DNA from: Nostoc sp. UCD121
Lineage (GTDB): Bacteria; Cyanobacteriota; Cyanobacteriia; Cyanobacteriales; Nostocaceae
DNA: 64,000 nucleotides
NCBI RefSeq assembly: GCF_014222285.1
Contig: NZ_JACKZS010000016.1
Coordinates: 1 to 64,000, forward strand
Direction of reading: 5' to 3'
Every line of letters begins with the position of its first letter. Position 1 is the first letter of the stretch. Position numbers and translations under genes: made by a program. The notes under the pieces were generated by a model that did no database searches, was not told the origin of the DNA, and saw only the letters and a program-made list of their open reading frames with translations. Of the stretch, positions 36,920-45,864 are shown piece after piece.

Positions 36920-36976
36920 TTCCTATAGACTGTATCCAAATATTCTGAAATCTGATAGCACACTTCCTGTTTACTC

Positions 36977-37070
36977 GTAAAAAAAAGGTTTGGCTGTGAA
37001 CCAAACCTCAATAATTGCTGTGCTTAACAACGTACAAAATTAATTTAGTTCTACTCTGTATTACAGTTCA
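36977..37070 (-). ncRNA. Putative small RNA, array unit 3
   Basis: Minus strand. -10-like TCTAGG at 37080-37075, then GATGATGAACT; body with CTAAATTAAT as in units 1, 2 and 6; hairpin AGGTTTGG / CCAAACCT (36986-37008) followed by eight T. A textbook intrinsic terminator. Predicted RNA about 94 nt. Upstream ACCAAATTTCTGAATATT matches the upstream region of units 2 and 6. Confidence 0.55.
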
Positions 37071-37338
37071 TCATCCTAGAGGATGTGTATAAATATTCAG
37101 AAATTTGGTATTTCATAACTTGGTAAAAATATTAACTATTTTTTTGAAAAAATACACAAAAAATCTATCTAAAGTTAATCCTATTTAAAGATTTCTGGAT
37201 TAAGCTAAAGGCTCTAATCACCAAGGTAGATTCTGATATATCCTCTCTTTATTTTTATGCTCAATCCACTGTATAAAAATATCACCTATCAATTTACTTC
37301 TAATCTGACGAAAGTCTACCTTTTACTTATAATTTTTC

Positions 37339-37428
37339 AAAAAAAAGACCCTGGAAGAATATCCAGGGTGCATACACGTTTTTCAGGCATTAACAGGCTG
37401 AATAATAACTTTGTAAAATAGTTATTTC
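37339..37428 (-). ncRNA. Putative small RNA, array unit 4 (divergent)
   Basis: Minus strand. -10-like TATAGA at 37439-37434; 5' hairpin AATAACT / AGTTATT; 3' hairpin ACCCTGGA / TCCAGGGT (37348-37369) followed by CTTTTTTTT. Predicted RNA about 90 nt. The GATGAAC segment is missing, so this is the most diverged unit, but architecture and length agree with the others. Confidence 0.42.
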
Positions 37429-37665
37429 TACTATCTATAGAATGATACGAATATTGATCTATATATGGTATTGATGGTTTTTTGTTGCTTGTCCTATTGA
37501 TACATAGTATTTAATAATACTAACAGGCATATTTTGATTAGCTTTTCTATTTCTTTAGGATAGTGTTAAACATTGTTTAACATGATATGGATATATTATT
37601 AATAGGAAGTTAAGGGAAATTTTGAAAGTAATTTTTGATTAATACTCATACATCAATTACGAAAT

Positions 37666-37738
37666 CGAGGGTCAATATCCTGCGAGTACTCCGTTGAAGT
37701 GTAGACCCTCGCCGATGCCTTAGAGAGGATGCAGGATA
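37666..37738. ncRNA. Possible H-type pseudoknot structure
   Basis: Stem 1 CGAGGGTC (37666-37673) / GACCCTCG (37704-37711). Stem 2 TATCCTGC (37676-37683), inside the loop of stem 1, pairs with GCAGGATA (37731-37738). Both stems are perfect 8-mers in interleaved order. It lies between array units 4 and 5. The strand is undetermined, and it could also be a DNA repeat. Confidence 0.4.
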
Positions 37739-37809
37739 GCATATATGAGCTATTTTTTGGCTCACTAACTTGAAATATGTTGTATGTTTCAGTTGGTTAG
37801 TATCAGTCA

Positions 37810-37897
37810 CAAAAAAGGCATGGCTAAAAGCCACGCCCTATATATACCAAGTGTTTACCATACATTGCTAATTTATAATTACTTTGATTTGAGTTCA
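37810..37897 (-). ncRNA. Putative small RNA, array unit 5
   Basis: Minus strand. -10-like TCTAGA at 37907-37902, then CAGATGAACTC; terminator hairpin GGCGTGGCT / AGCCATGCC (37817-37837) followed by TTTTTT. One stem pair is G-U on the minus-strand RNA but would be an A-C mismatch on the plus strand, which supports minus-strand transcription. Predicted RNA about 88 nt. TTGGTATATATAG before the stem matches unit 2. Confidence 0.53.
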
Positions 37898-37935
37898 TCT
37901 GTCTAGAGTGTGTTGACAGACTCTAATGATAAGCA

Positions 37936-38028
37936 TGAAAAAAGGTTTAGCACTCAGCTAAACCTTAATTGAAAGCAGTTATTCGACACACCAGAATTAA
38001 TTTAGAGCTACTCTTAATTCTGGTCATC
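37936..38028 (-). ncRNA. Putative small RNA, array unit 6 (promoter-distal end of array)
   Basis: Minus strand. -10-like CCTAGA at 38038-38033, then GAGAGATGACC; a perfect 5' stem ACCAGAATTAA / TTAATTCTGGT; terminator AAGGTTTAGC / GCTAAACCTT (37942-37966) followed by TTTTTTC. Predicted RNA about 93 nt. Its terminator lies only about 30 bp before the -10 box of unit 5, so each unit seems to be transcribed separately. Confidence 0.55.
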
Positions 38029-38039
38029 TCTCTCTAGGG

Positions 38040-39115
38040 TGTGTACAATAATTATAAAATCTGGTATCCAGTTTTATCGATAATATGGGAATTAGTTCAA
38101 CCCCCTTTAGATAGATAAATATTTCAATAGATGTGATTAAAAATAAAATTGATCGTAGATAAAATTAATAGGCATTAATGGTCTAATTTAACAAAGCTTA
38201 AACAAAATTATTCTCAAGTTTTTGGTTGCATTAAACTCAATACGTTTCAGTTAAGAAGAATAGTAGTGGTCTATCACATTAATTCTGATAGCTGAATCAA
38301 ATTTCAATTGATTTTCTTTCCTTCTTCCTTTACGCTCTTAGCGTCTTTCTCTAAGGAGACACTGTGCATAGCTTGCTTCGACCTAAGAGTATGCGGTTCG
38401 TTCTCTTATCCTCAAATGTAATGAGACAGACTACTAGGTTGGGTTGAGTGTAAGCTTTACTCAGTAAAGTCTTGATAAAAGCTGTATATTCTCTTCACTG
38501 TTGTTTTTGTAGTATAGAATACTCACAATAATCTCAATAGAATAATCTACAAACAAATTTATGCATAGGTGTGGCCCGTCGTAGACATCGCGCTATAGTT
38601 AAAGTAGTAGATAACCTTGGACAAAAGATGAAAAGCTGCTTCTTTTCAGGAAAATATCAAAAATAATCTCTTGGTTTAACCTAAACAATCACGTCTGTAC
38701 AACTAATAAAGAGTGTGTCTAAATTAGATTAAGCACGTAAAGTTTAGTACAAAATTTAACAGCTAATAACTTGAATTACTTGTTTATTTAGTATCTTTAA
38801 AATCTCAAAGCATACATAGTTCAAGCCGATACTGTTTTAAATCATCATCTGATCTTTTTATATAAATTTATGGTAAATTTATTAAGAAAATCTTCTGTAA
38901 TTTTGCGTATAATCGAAAAGTATCCGCTAAACCTCTCAGCTTGAGGTTTTCTTATCTCAGCAATTTTGGCGTGGGTAAGAATTATGAAATAGGTAGAAGT
39001 AAAACACATTAGCTAATTCTGACCGAGTAGTATTCTATATGTTCGCGCGAAGCTTTGTCTGTATCTTCCTAATAGAGACAGACGAGGAATCCTAATAAAA
39101 TCTTCTGGAGAAGAG
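38040..39115. other. Intergenic region upstream of the CheY-like gene
   Basis: No ORF with coding character. It contains a patch of short repeats (about 38335-38405, CGCTCTTAGCG-type words). A plus-strand hairpin AAACCTC / GAGGTTT (38929-38949) runs into TCTTA; it could be an attenuator or terminator 167 bp before the response-regulator gene. Confidence 0.5.
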
Positions 39116-39571
39116 ATGTATTTGGCACATTCATTCATGAGTGATGAAAAGCAGCAAAACTCTCACCAGCCTTTGATTTTGGCAGTGGAAGACCATGATG
39201 ATAGTCTTTTGCTGATTAGTTATGCTCTTGAGTTAATGGGTTGTAGATTTATTTGTCAAACAGATTGTTCTGCAACAGTGCTGGTGGCTAAAGAATATCA
39301 ACCGGACTTAATTTTGTTGGATATCTTATTACCAGGTCTTAGCGGTATCGATGTTGTGCGTCATCTAAAGCAAGATCCCTTAACTTCCAAAATTCCAGCG
39401 ATCGCAGTCACGGCTTTAGCTACCACGGAGGATCGAGAGCGTATCCTCAAGGCGGGATTTGATGATTATATCAGCAAACCCTATATGATTGAGGACTTAG
39501 AGGCTATAATTCGCCGTGTATTGGGAGGAAAATTCTCTCCTTACTCAGCTTTTGAACTTTGTCAAGATTAG
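39116..39571 (+). CDS. Single-domain CheY-like response regulator
   Basis: 151 residues. A receiver domain with acidic pair E25-D26 (AVEDHDD), phospho-acceptor D69 (LILLDILLPGLSG), T of VTALA and K of SKPY. No output domain, so it acts by protein contact or in a phosphorelay. GGAG precedes the ATG by about 8 nt; an internal start at residue 8 is also possible. Its stop is 32 bp from the stop of the convergent REC-kinase gene, and the neighbouring two hybrid kinases are obvious candidate partners. Confidence 0.88.
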   Translation: MYLAHSFMSDEKQQNSHQPLILAVEDHDDSLLLISYALELMGCRFICQTDCSATVLVAKEYQPDLILLDILLPGLSGIDVVRHLKQDPLTSKIPAIAVTALATTEDRERILKAGFDDYISKPYMIEDLEAIIRRVLGGKFSPYSAFELCQD

Positions 39572-39603
39572 CAATCCAGCAGAAAAATGCCCCCGTGAAG
39601 AAG

Positions 39604-40728
39604 TTAAATGTTCTTGGGTAGTTGGACAGTGAATAAAGTACCTTTACCTACTTCAGAAGCAACCTGGATAGTTCCTGCGTGCCCTTCTACAATCCTGTGG
39701 GATAAATGTAGCCCTAAGCCACTACCTGAACGTTTATGTTTGCCTTGGCGAAATCGCTCAAAAATTGTTGCCTGATCTTCGGGTGCAATTCCATATCCTG
39801 TATCTTGTACCTCAATTGTTACCGAATCTTGATTTCCTGGAAGAGGTGATGTTTCAAAAATGCGGATTGTGATCCCTCCTGTATCCGTAAATTTGATGGC
39901 ATTAGCGATCAAATTGTTTAGCACTCGGCGTAGTTCTAAGCGATCGCCCATAATAATCCCAGCATTTTTATCCAGTGGATCTAATTTACTGGTGTCTATT
40001 GTCAGGGTCAAACCTTTTTCATTAGTTAGAGGGCTTAGTTCGCTCACCACTTCTTCAGATATCTCACGTAAATCGCATACTTCCCAATTCAACGTTTTTT
40101 TACCTGCCTCGAAGCGATAAACTTCTAGGAGGGTGTTTACCATGTCCATCAAATTTTGGTTACTGCGAATCATAACTGCGATCGCCTGTTTCATTTCCGG
40201 CGATATTTTGCAGAATGTTTCCATCTCAAACAAACTCAACATCCGATCAGCAGCTACTAAAGGAGTTCGCAAATCATGAGTCAGACGGGAAACAAAGTCT
40301 TCCCGTTGGCGGGTCATTTTTTGTTGTTCGTCCAAACTGTGCTTGAGACGTAATAGCGATCGCACTCTTGCAAGTAGTTCATCCGTATCAAATGGTTTAC
40401 GAATAAAATCGTCAGCACCAGCATCTAAACCTTCGACAACGCTAGATTCATGAAAAGCAGTAATCAGCAGAATTGGAATATAACTAATTGCTGGGTTATT
40501 CCGAATCCGACGCGTGACTTCATAACCATCCATCCCCGGCATCATTACATCTAATAAAATCAGATCGGGTGGAGATTTTTCAACTTGCCTCAAAGCCTTT
40601 ATTCCATCGGAAGCCAAATCAATTTCATATCCCTCACTTTCTAAAATTGCTTGAACCAAAATAAGATTATCTCGAGTGTCATCAACTGCGAGGATACGAT
40701 AAATTTTATTATTTTCAACTACAGACAT
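39604..40728 (-). CDS. REC-histidine kinase hybrid, cytosolic
   Basis: 374 residues. N-terminal receiver (about 10-125; phospho-acceptor D60 in LILLDVMMPGMDG), then HisKA with SRLTHDLRTPL (H151) and HATPase_c with NLIANAIKFT, DTGYGIAPED and GSGLGLHLS. No membrane segment and no PAS. The order receiver-then-kinase indicates that phosphorylation of the receiver controls the kinase. It lies 34 bp downstream of a second REC-kinase gene on the same strand and is convergent with the CheY-like gene: a compact phosphorelay cluster typical of cyanobacteria. Confidence 0.9.
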   Translation of the reverse strand: MSVVENNKIYRILAVDDTRDNLILVQAILESEGYEIDLASDGIKALRQVEKSPPDLILLDVMMPGMDGYEVTRRIRNNPAISYIPILLITAFHESSVVEGLDAGADDFIRKPFDTDELLARVRSLLRLKHSLDEQQKMTRQREDFVSRLTHDLRTPLVAADRMLSLFEMETFCKISPEMKQAIAVMIRSNQNLMDMVNTLLEVYRFEAGKKTLNWEVCDLREISEEVVSELSPLTNEKGLTLTIDTSKLDPLDKNAGIIMGDRLELRRVLNNLIANAIKFTDTGGITIRIFETSPLPGNQDSVTIEVQDTGYGIAPEDQATIFERFRQGKHKRSGSGLGLHLSHRIVEGHAGTIQVASEVGKGTLFTVQLPKNI

Positions 40729-40762
40729 AATTTATAAATTTTTATCAGTTTTTGGAAGTAAT

Positions 40763-42097
40763 TTATAGTTTAAATTTAGGATATCCTATCGGTGCTTGCC
40801 TAGCTTGAGAAGATGAATGATGGGGATTTTTTGCTCTACCAAAAATTCCGTCGTTGTCTAATTGTAAATTGGGAGGATCATCTGCCACATTTTGTAATGT
40901 GATTTGACGCGGCAATTCAATTTTAAACATTGAACCAATGCCCAATTTGCTCTCCAGAAAAATTTTGCCGCCCATCATTCGCACCAATGAATCTACAATT
41001 GCCAAACCCAGACCAGTCCCTGGATATTTGCGAGTGATAGTTTGATCGACTTGGCGAAATGCTTCAAAGATACGTTTAAAATCTCTGGGTGCTATACCAA
41101 TACCTGTATCCCGAACAATAATTACCACTTGATTTGTAGGTAGTTCTTTAACCTCAACCCAAATCTCACCAGACTCTGTGAACTTAATCGCATTCGAGAG
41201 TAGGTTAGTTAAAATTTGTCTGATCCGAATAGGATCGTTAAATATGAAAGGATTTTGCAAATCGTTTTGCACTAACAATGACAGCTTTTTAGCATCAGCG
41301 AGGGAATGCATTTCACCTACAGCCAGATTTATGACCTTTGATACATCAAATTTTTCTGCCTTTAAGTCTAATCGTCCTATCTCCAGCTTAGAAAAGTCAA
41401 GAACTTCATTGAGTAGCATCAGTAAATGCTTCCCATTATTTAAGATGCGCTCGATCATATCTGCTTGCTGGTTACTTAGTTGACCGAACTTAGGACGCAG
41501 AAGTATTTGCGAAAAACCAATAATCGCATTCATCGGCGTTCTGAGTTCGTGGGACATAGTGGCCAAAAAATGTGATTTTAACCGTGATGCCTCCAACAGC
41601 TTAAAGTTTTGCATTTGAATCTGTTCTTGTTGTCTCTCCAATTCTTGGTTCTTACGAATGAGTTTTTCATGGCTTTCTCTAAGCTGCTCTTTTGCCAAAG
41701 CTGCCTGCATTTCAGCCCGATAAATCCGAATTGCACTCCGCAAAACCTGTGCCAAGTTTTCTGGCGATATCCTCGACTTAGAGAGATAGTCTGTAGCACC
41801 AGCCTTAATTAATTGAACAGACATTTGTTCATCTCCTTGGCCAGTCAAGACTACTATAGGAACTTTAATTTCCGAAAAACGTAGCCGTTGAATCAAGGTT
41901 AGTGCATCCTGGTTTGGTAAATCATAGTCGAGGAAAACACAATCATAAGCAGTACTGCTTAAGGCAGAAAAGGCATCATTGCCATCGTCGGCTTCAGACA
42001 GTTCCATCTGAATACCTGCTATCGTCAGACCCTGACGGACTACCACCCTGTCTACTTCATCATCGTCTACAACCAAAATTTTCAGCGTCTCTTCCAT
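40763..42097 (-). CDS. REC-histidine kinase hybrid with coiled-coil linker
   Basis: 444 residues. Receiver (about 5-125; D57 in CVFLDYDLPNQDA); a coiled-coil linker (about 128-172, rich in E, Q, K, L); HisKA with TMSHELRTPMNAIIGF (H183); HATPase_c with NLLSNAIKFT, DTGIGIAPRD and GTGLGLAIV; a C-terminal tail of about 40 unstructured residues. It is probably the first gene of an operon with the REC-kinase downstream. The receiver has the YDLP variant after the phospho-Asp, seen in cyanobacterial Rcp/Hik hybrids. Signal unknown. Confidence 0.9.
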   Translation of the reverse strand: MEETLKILVVDDDEVDRVVVRQGLTIAGIQMELSEADDGNDAFSALSSTAYDCVFLDYDLPNQDALTLIQRLRFSEIKVPIVVLTGQGDEQMSVQLIKAGATDYLSKSRISPENLAQVLRSAIRIYRAEMQAALAKEQLRESHEKLIRKNQELERQQEQIQMQNFKLLEASRLKSHFLATMSHELRTPMNAIIGFSQILLRPKFGQLSNQQADMIERILNNGKHLLMLLNEVLDFSKLEIGRLDLKAEKFDVSKVINLAVGEMHSLADAKKLSLLVQNDLQNPFIFNDPIRIRQILTNLLSNAIKFTESGEIWVEVKELPTNQVVIIVRDTGIGIAPRDFKRIFEAFRQVDQTITRKYPGTGLGLAIVDSLVRMMGGKIFLESKLGIGSMFKIELPRQITLQNVADDPPNLQLDNDGIFGRAKNPHHSSSQARQAPIGYPKFKL

Positions 42098-43435
42098 CGT
42101 TTTTTATTTTTGCCGCTAAACATAGGTTGATGTATAACATTTCTCTTTTGAGATGATCTAATTAAAAAAAAATATAATATTTTCGGACATCTAAAATCTG
42201 TAACTTGATTGACTAAGAGGTTTAGCACAATATCCAATATTTGTTTTGCGTTGCCATCATCTTGGCATTAGGCAAGCAAGGTCAAAGGCTTGAGGATATA
42301 TCCGGCTAGATTTAAGTTGTCAGCTTTCACTCGGTGTTGATCTTGATTTGAGGTTGCCATTACAATTACAGGAGTTGCTTTCTAAGCTAATTATTGGGTT
42401 AAATTTAGTCTGTTGTATCCTTAAATCTGGTTAGTTTACCAGACTATTGAAATTAAACTCCTAGCAAACTAACAATGATTTTCGAAAAACTAGCAATTAA
42501 CAAATTGAAACCTATTGGTCTAGGCACAACACACAGAACTGATATAAAGTAAAATAGAATACTTTACTAAGCTTAAACCAATTGTAAATGAGTGAGCAAG
42601 CGACCGTCGTCAGCCATTGGTGAGAGTTGCATACTATTGTCGTGTACCATAAGCTTGAGCAGTTTTAACGATTAGATTTGGTTAGACCAGGTAAATAAGA
42701 AAGTACTTCCTATACCTATTTGTGAATCACAAGTAATCTTACCTCCTGGAATTTAAACAATTTTCTTAACGATCACAAACTTTCACAGTTTGGAAAATTA
42801 CCAAAACCTCCTGGTAAACTTTAGGAAGAATACCAAGCCCTTCTAAGCCTTTTGGCATTAAAACGATTACTCGCCTACTTTGACTGCTTAAGGGTTTAAC
42901 TTTTGAGCCGTAAGCCCCCCAGCATCTGGATGCACGAGTTATTACCCTATGCAGTTTTGGTTGAATTACTTTTGAAATTGCCCAGCATCGAGCCTGATTT
43001 TTCACGTGATAGGGAAAACAAGAGGCAAAACCTAAACCCTTAGCCCCAAAACCTTGTAGGGTTGGGGGAGAATTTAAAACCTCTCTCCTATAAGGAAAAA
43101 GGAATGGAAGTGAGGTTTTCCAGATCCCGTTAAAATTCAGAACTTCGTCCATTTTTGTCAGCTTTGTTCAAAGCTTTGTACAAGATAATAGGAAATAACT
43201 AATGGAAGATGGCAACTAAAAGCTGAATTCTGAGCAAGGGAGAGCAATTTGGCATTCGTCTCAATATTTCATACTTTTTGTGCAAGTATCTATATATCTC
43301 CAGCTAGATATGTCCTCTATCTAAATATCAAAAAATAGTAAATTTATTATTTCTAGCGATGGATGCAGGCTGGTTAAAATATCATCTATGTTTGGTTTGG
43401 GGAAATAGCAGAAAGCGCTAACGAAAGGTAATATT
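42098..43435. other. Long intergenic region (1.3 kb), no convincing gene
   Basis: Divergent spacer between the REC-kinase operon and the NarL-type regulator. A 128-codon minus-strand frame at 42766-43152 is repeat-like and judged spurious. A GTA-N8-TAC match at 42549-42562 is probably chance. Otherwise AT-rich and unremarkable. Confidence 0.5.
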
Positions 43436-44194
43436 TTGAAAGATGCAAACAACATAAGAGCGAGTGTAGCGATGAATGAAATTAGCATTATTTTAATTGA
43501 AGATCATGACTTAACACGAATGGGGCTAAGAGCGGCATTACAGTCTCACAGCGCCTTGAAAGTAATAGGCGAAGCAGCAAATGCGACTCAAGGACTAAAA
43601 CTTTTGGAAACGGCAAAGCCAGATGTAGCTGTTGTAGACATCGGTTTACCTGACATGGATGGCATTGAACTCACCCGTAAATTCAAACGCCATCAAGCTG
43701 AAACTGGTCAAACGGCAACGAAAATTCTGATCCTAACAATGGATCACACTGAAGACGCTGTACTTGCAGCTTTTGCAGCAGGTGCTGATTCTTATTACAT
43801 GAAAGAAACAAGCATTAGTAAATTAACTGAGGCGATTCAAGCAACTCACGGCGGTAACTCTTGGATTGATCCGGCAATTGCCAATGTGGTATTGCGGAAA
43901 ATGCGCCAAGGCATTCCTGGAGAAAGCCAAAGTTCTGATAAGCCGAAGACTGTAAAAATTGAGGCGCTAGCGTCAGAATACGAGCAAGTTTTAGAAACAT
44001 ATCCCCTGACTCAACGGGAATTGGAAATCTTAGAATTGATTGTAGCTGGGTGTAGCAATGGGCAAATTGCCGAGAAACTCTATATTACAGTTGGTACTGT
44101 AAAGACTCATGTTCGTAATATTCTAAATAAATTATGTGCTGATGATCGTACCCAAGCTGCCGTCAGAGCCTTACGTTCTGGGTTGGTAGCATAA
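43436..44194 (+). CDS. NarL/FixJ-family response regulator
   Basis: 252 residues if the TTG at 43436 is used (AAAGG about 8 nt upstream). The receiver proper begins at MNEISIILIEDHD, so an ATG at 43472 is an equally plausible start. Receiver with phospho-acceptor in VAVVDIGLPDMDG and K in YYMKE; LuxR-type helix-turn-helix at the C-terminus (LTQRELEILELIVAGCSNGQIAEKL, recognition helix TVGTVKTHVRNIL). A DNA-binding transcription factor. It may be the output of the nearby kinases, but it stands alone with 1.3 kb of upstream space. Confidence 0.9.
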   Translation: MKDANNIRASVAMNEISIILIEDHDLTRMGLRAALQSHSALKVIGEAANATQGLKLLETAKPDVAVVDIGLPDMDGIELTRKFKRHQAETGQTATKILILTMDHTEDAVLAAFAAGADSYYMKETSISKLTEAIQATHGGNSWIDPAIANVVLRKMRQGIPGESQSSDKPKTVKIEALASEYEQVLETYPLTQRELEILELIVAGCSNGQIAEKLYITVGTVKTHVRNILNKLCADDRTQAAVRALRSGLVA

Positions 44195-44235
44195 GGAACT
44201 GGAAACGAGGGAGATCAGGGAAATGAATTAATAAA

Positions 44236-44263
44236 CAATGCCCAATGCCCAATTCCCAATTCC
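44236..44263. repeat. Short tandem repeat (CCCAATK)
   Basis: AATGCCCAATGCCCAATTCCCAA-type heptamers fill most of the 71-bp gap between two convergent genes. STRR type. Confidence 0.6.
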
Positions 44264-44265
44264 TA

Positions 44266-45630
44266 TCAACTCAATCGTTCCTGTAAACATTCTGCAATGC
44301 GTAGTGCGGCCCCTGGTTTACCCATACGCCGCAGTCCATTTTCGGCAATAATTTGCAAAATATCAGGATCTTTGAATAGAGACTGGACGATCTCGGCCAC
44401 TTCTGCTGGTTGCGCGACTAAAATCAAAGATGAGCCTAAATGACGGCTTTGAGCTTCAGCAAAGGCAGGGTTATATTGGGGGCCATTGCCGGGAATAGCG
44501 ATCGCAGGTTTCCCTAAACCGATAAACTGTTCTGTGGCTGTACCTGCCATTGCGATCGCAAAATCTCCCAAATGCAAGCAGTCATTATAGGATTGTTGAG
44601 TCAGTAAAAGATAAGCATTTCTTTGTTTAAACGTCAATATATTTGGATCGGGAAGTTGGATAGGACATACCGATTCTGCCCGCCAGCCTTGGGATTGCAC
44701 GCTTTGGGATAAAATATTAGAGTCTAAACCAGGAGCGATCGCACCTAAAAATATCACCGTGCCAGAAGTGTAAAACACCGAATCTCGCTCCTGAAAACTT
44801 GCCATCAGCGCAGATACGGCAATCATAATTTTTTCCCAGTTGGTGTATGCTTCTGGCGGACGGGAACCAGGAAGAAGAGTCACCATTAAAGGTCTAGCCG
44901 TTTCTTGCTGGTGACTATCCCGACTATAAAATTGTTGGCGTGAAAAGGTCGGTTGTAGACCATCCATCATGGGATTACCCAAATTAAAAGCGGGAATTGG
45001 CCATTGTTTTAATGTTTCCGTCGTCAGCACATCTCTAGGAAACACTGCCTTACAACGGCGACGACTCATTAACCAACGTTCCCAAGGATGGTAGACTGAA
45101 CCAGAAAAATTTTCCCAACGCGCGTCTTTGGATTTCCGTGGTAACAATCCAGCTTCATCGCGCACATAATATTCAGATTTCGCCGTACCCACAAAAGCAT
45201 AATTAGCACCACTAAAAGTTGCAAACAACAGGGGGACAATATCTCCCACAGCTAAAATCGCTCTTTTATTACCTAATTTTTTTTGAGAACTCACCCATCG
45301 GCGGACAGCTTTAATCTGGCTAAGGGTAAGTTGCAATAAACCACCGCGTACATCCCGCGCTAACTGGCGGCCATCCATATAAATAAAGCCGCCAGAAGGC
45401 ATAGTGCGGACTGAACCGATAAGAGGGATATCCAACTGTTGGTAAGCACGTCCTTCACCCACCAGAGGTAAAGCAAATATCTCTGGTGGGTTTGATTGTC
45501 GTTGGAGTTCTTGCAAAATCCGAACTGCAATTACATCTTCCCCATGACCATTACTTAATACAAGTAACCGTAAAGGAGAAGTTGCAGCTTGGGAGTTAGA
45601 GGCTACAGATAAGCGGGATGAATTACTCAT
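44266..45630 (-). CDS. Lipid-A-disaccharide synthase-related glycosyltransferase
   Basis: 454 residues from the ATG at 45630; the in-frame extension to 45750 has low-quality sequence. The N-terminal LLVLSNGHGEDVIAVRIL and the C-terminal FAIAMAGTATEQFIGLGKPAIAIPG are the signature regions of the cyanobacterial LpxB-related family (TIGR03492), a GT-B type glycosyltransferase distinct from true LpxB. The acceptor is unknown; an envelope glycolipid is likely. It is divergent from an Omp85 gene with about 230 bp between starts, fitting a role in outer-membrane biogenesis. Confidence 0.88.
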   Translation of the reverse strand: MSNSSRLSVASNSQAATSPLRLLVLSNGHGEDVIAVRILQELQRQSNPPEIFALPLVGEGRAYQQLDIPLIGSVRTMPSGGFIYMDGRQLARDVRGGLLQLTLSQIKAVRRWVSSQKKLGNKRAILAVGDIVPLLFATFSGANYAFVGTAKSEYYVRDEAGLLPRKSKDARWENFSGSVYHPWERWLMSRRRCKAVFPRDVLTTETLKQWPIPAFNLGNPMMDGLQPTFSRQQFYSRDSHQQETARPLMVTLLPGSRPPEAYTNWEKIMIAVSALMASFQERDSVFYTSGTVIFLGAIAPGLDSNILSQSVQSQGWRAESVCPIQLPDPNILTFKQRNAYLLLTQQSYNDCLHLGDFAIAMAGTATEQFIGLGKPAIAIPGNGPQYNPAFAEAQSRHLGSSLILVAQPAEVAEIVQSLFKDPDILQIIAENGLRRMGKPGAALRIAECLQERLS

Positions 45631-45864
45631 AAGAAACAAAATATCAAAATTAACTGTCGTTTGGGTAAGAGGTGTAAATAGGGGAAATCGGCGAAGAAGC
45701 TGGAAGTTAGTATTATCGCTATTTCTTTGCTTTCCTACAACTAACGCCAAATTCTCAAAGGATGTGTTGTTTAAAATTATTGGAAAAGCTTTTTAATCAA
45801 GTCTTTTAATCTAAAATCTAAAATCCAAAATTGATATAACTCCCTGTTAATTAGGTTAAATATT

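Noticed and set aside
37646..37834. 62-codon frame on the minus strand inside the array
   Set aside because: Overlaps the terminator of unit 5 and the pseudoknot-like structure; composition is not protein-like.
36695..38040. CRISPR array reading of the repeated units
   Set aside because: Repeats are imperfect, 90-150 bp apart and contain promoters and terminators; there are no short identical repeats with uniform spacers and no cas genes.
36695..38040. Direct assignment of the array as NsiR1
   Set aside because: NsiR1 lies upstream of hetF and has a TCCGGA-type promoter motif in described strains; neither was seen, so the name is not applied.
42549..42562. NtcA-like GTA-N8-TAC
   Set aside because: Such matches are expected several times by chance in 64 kb; no properly spaced -10 box follows and the next gene is about 870 bp away.
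42766..43152. 128-codon frame on the minus strand
   Set aside because: Composition (SPPTLQGFGAKGLG and similar) looks like translated intergenic repeat; no ribosome-binding site, no family.
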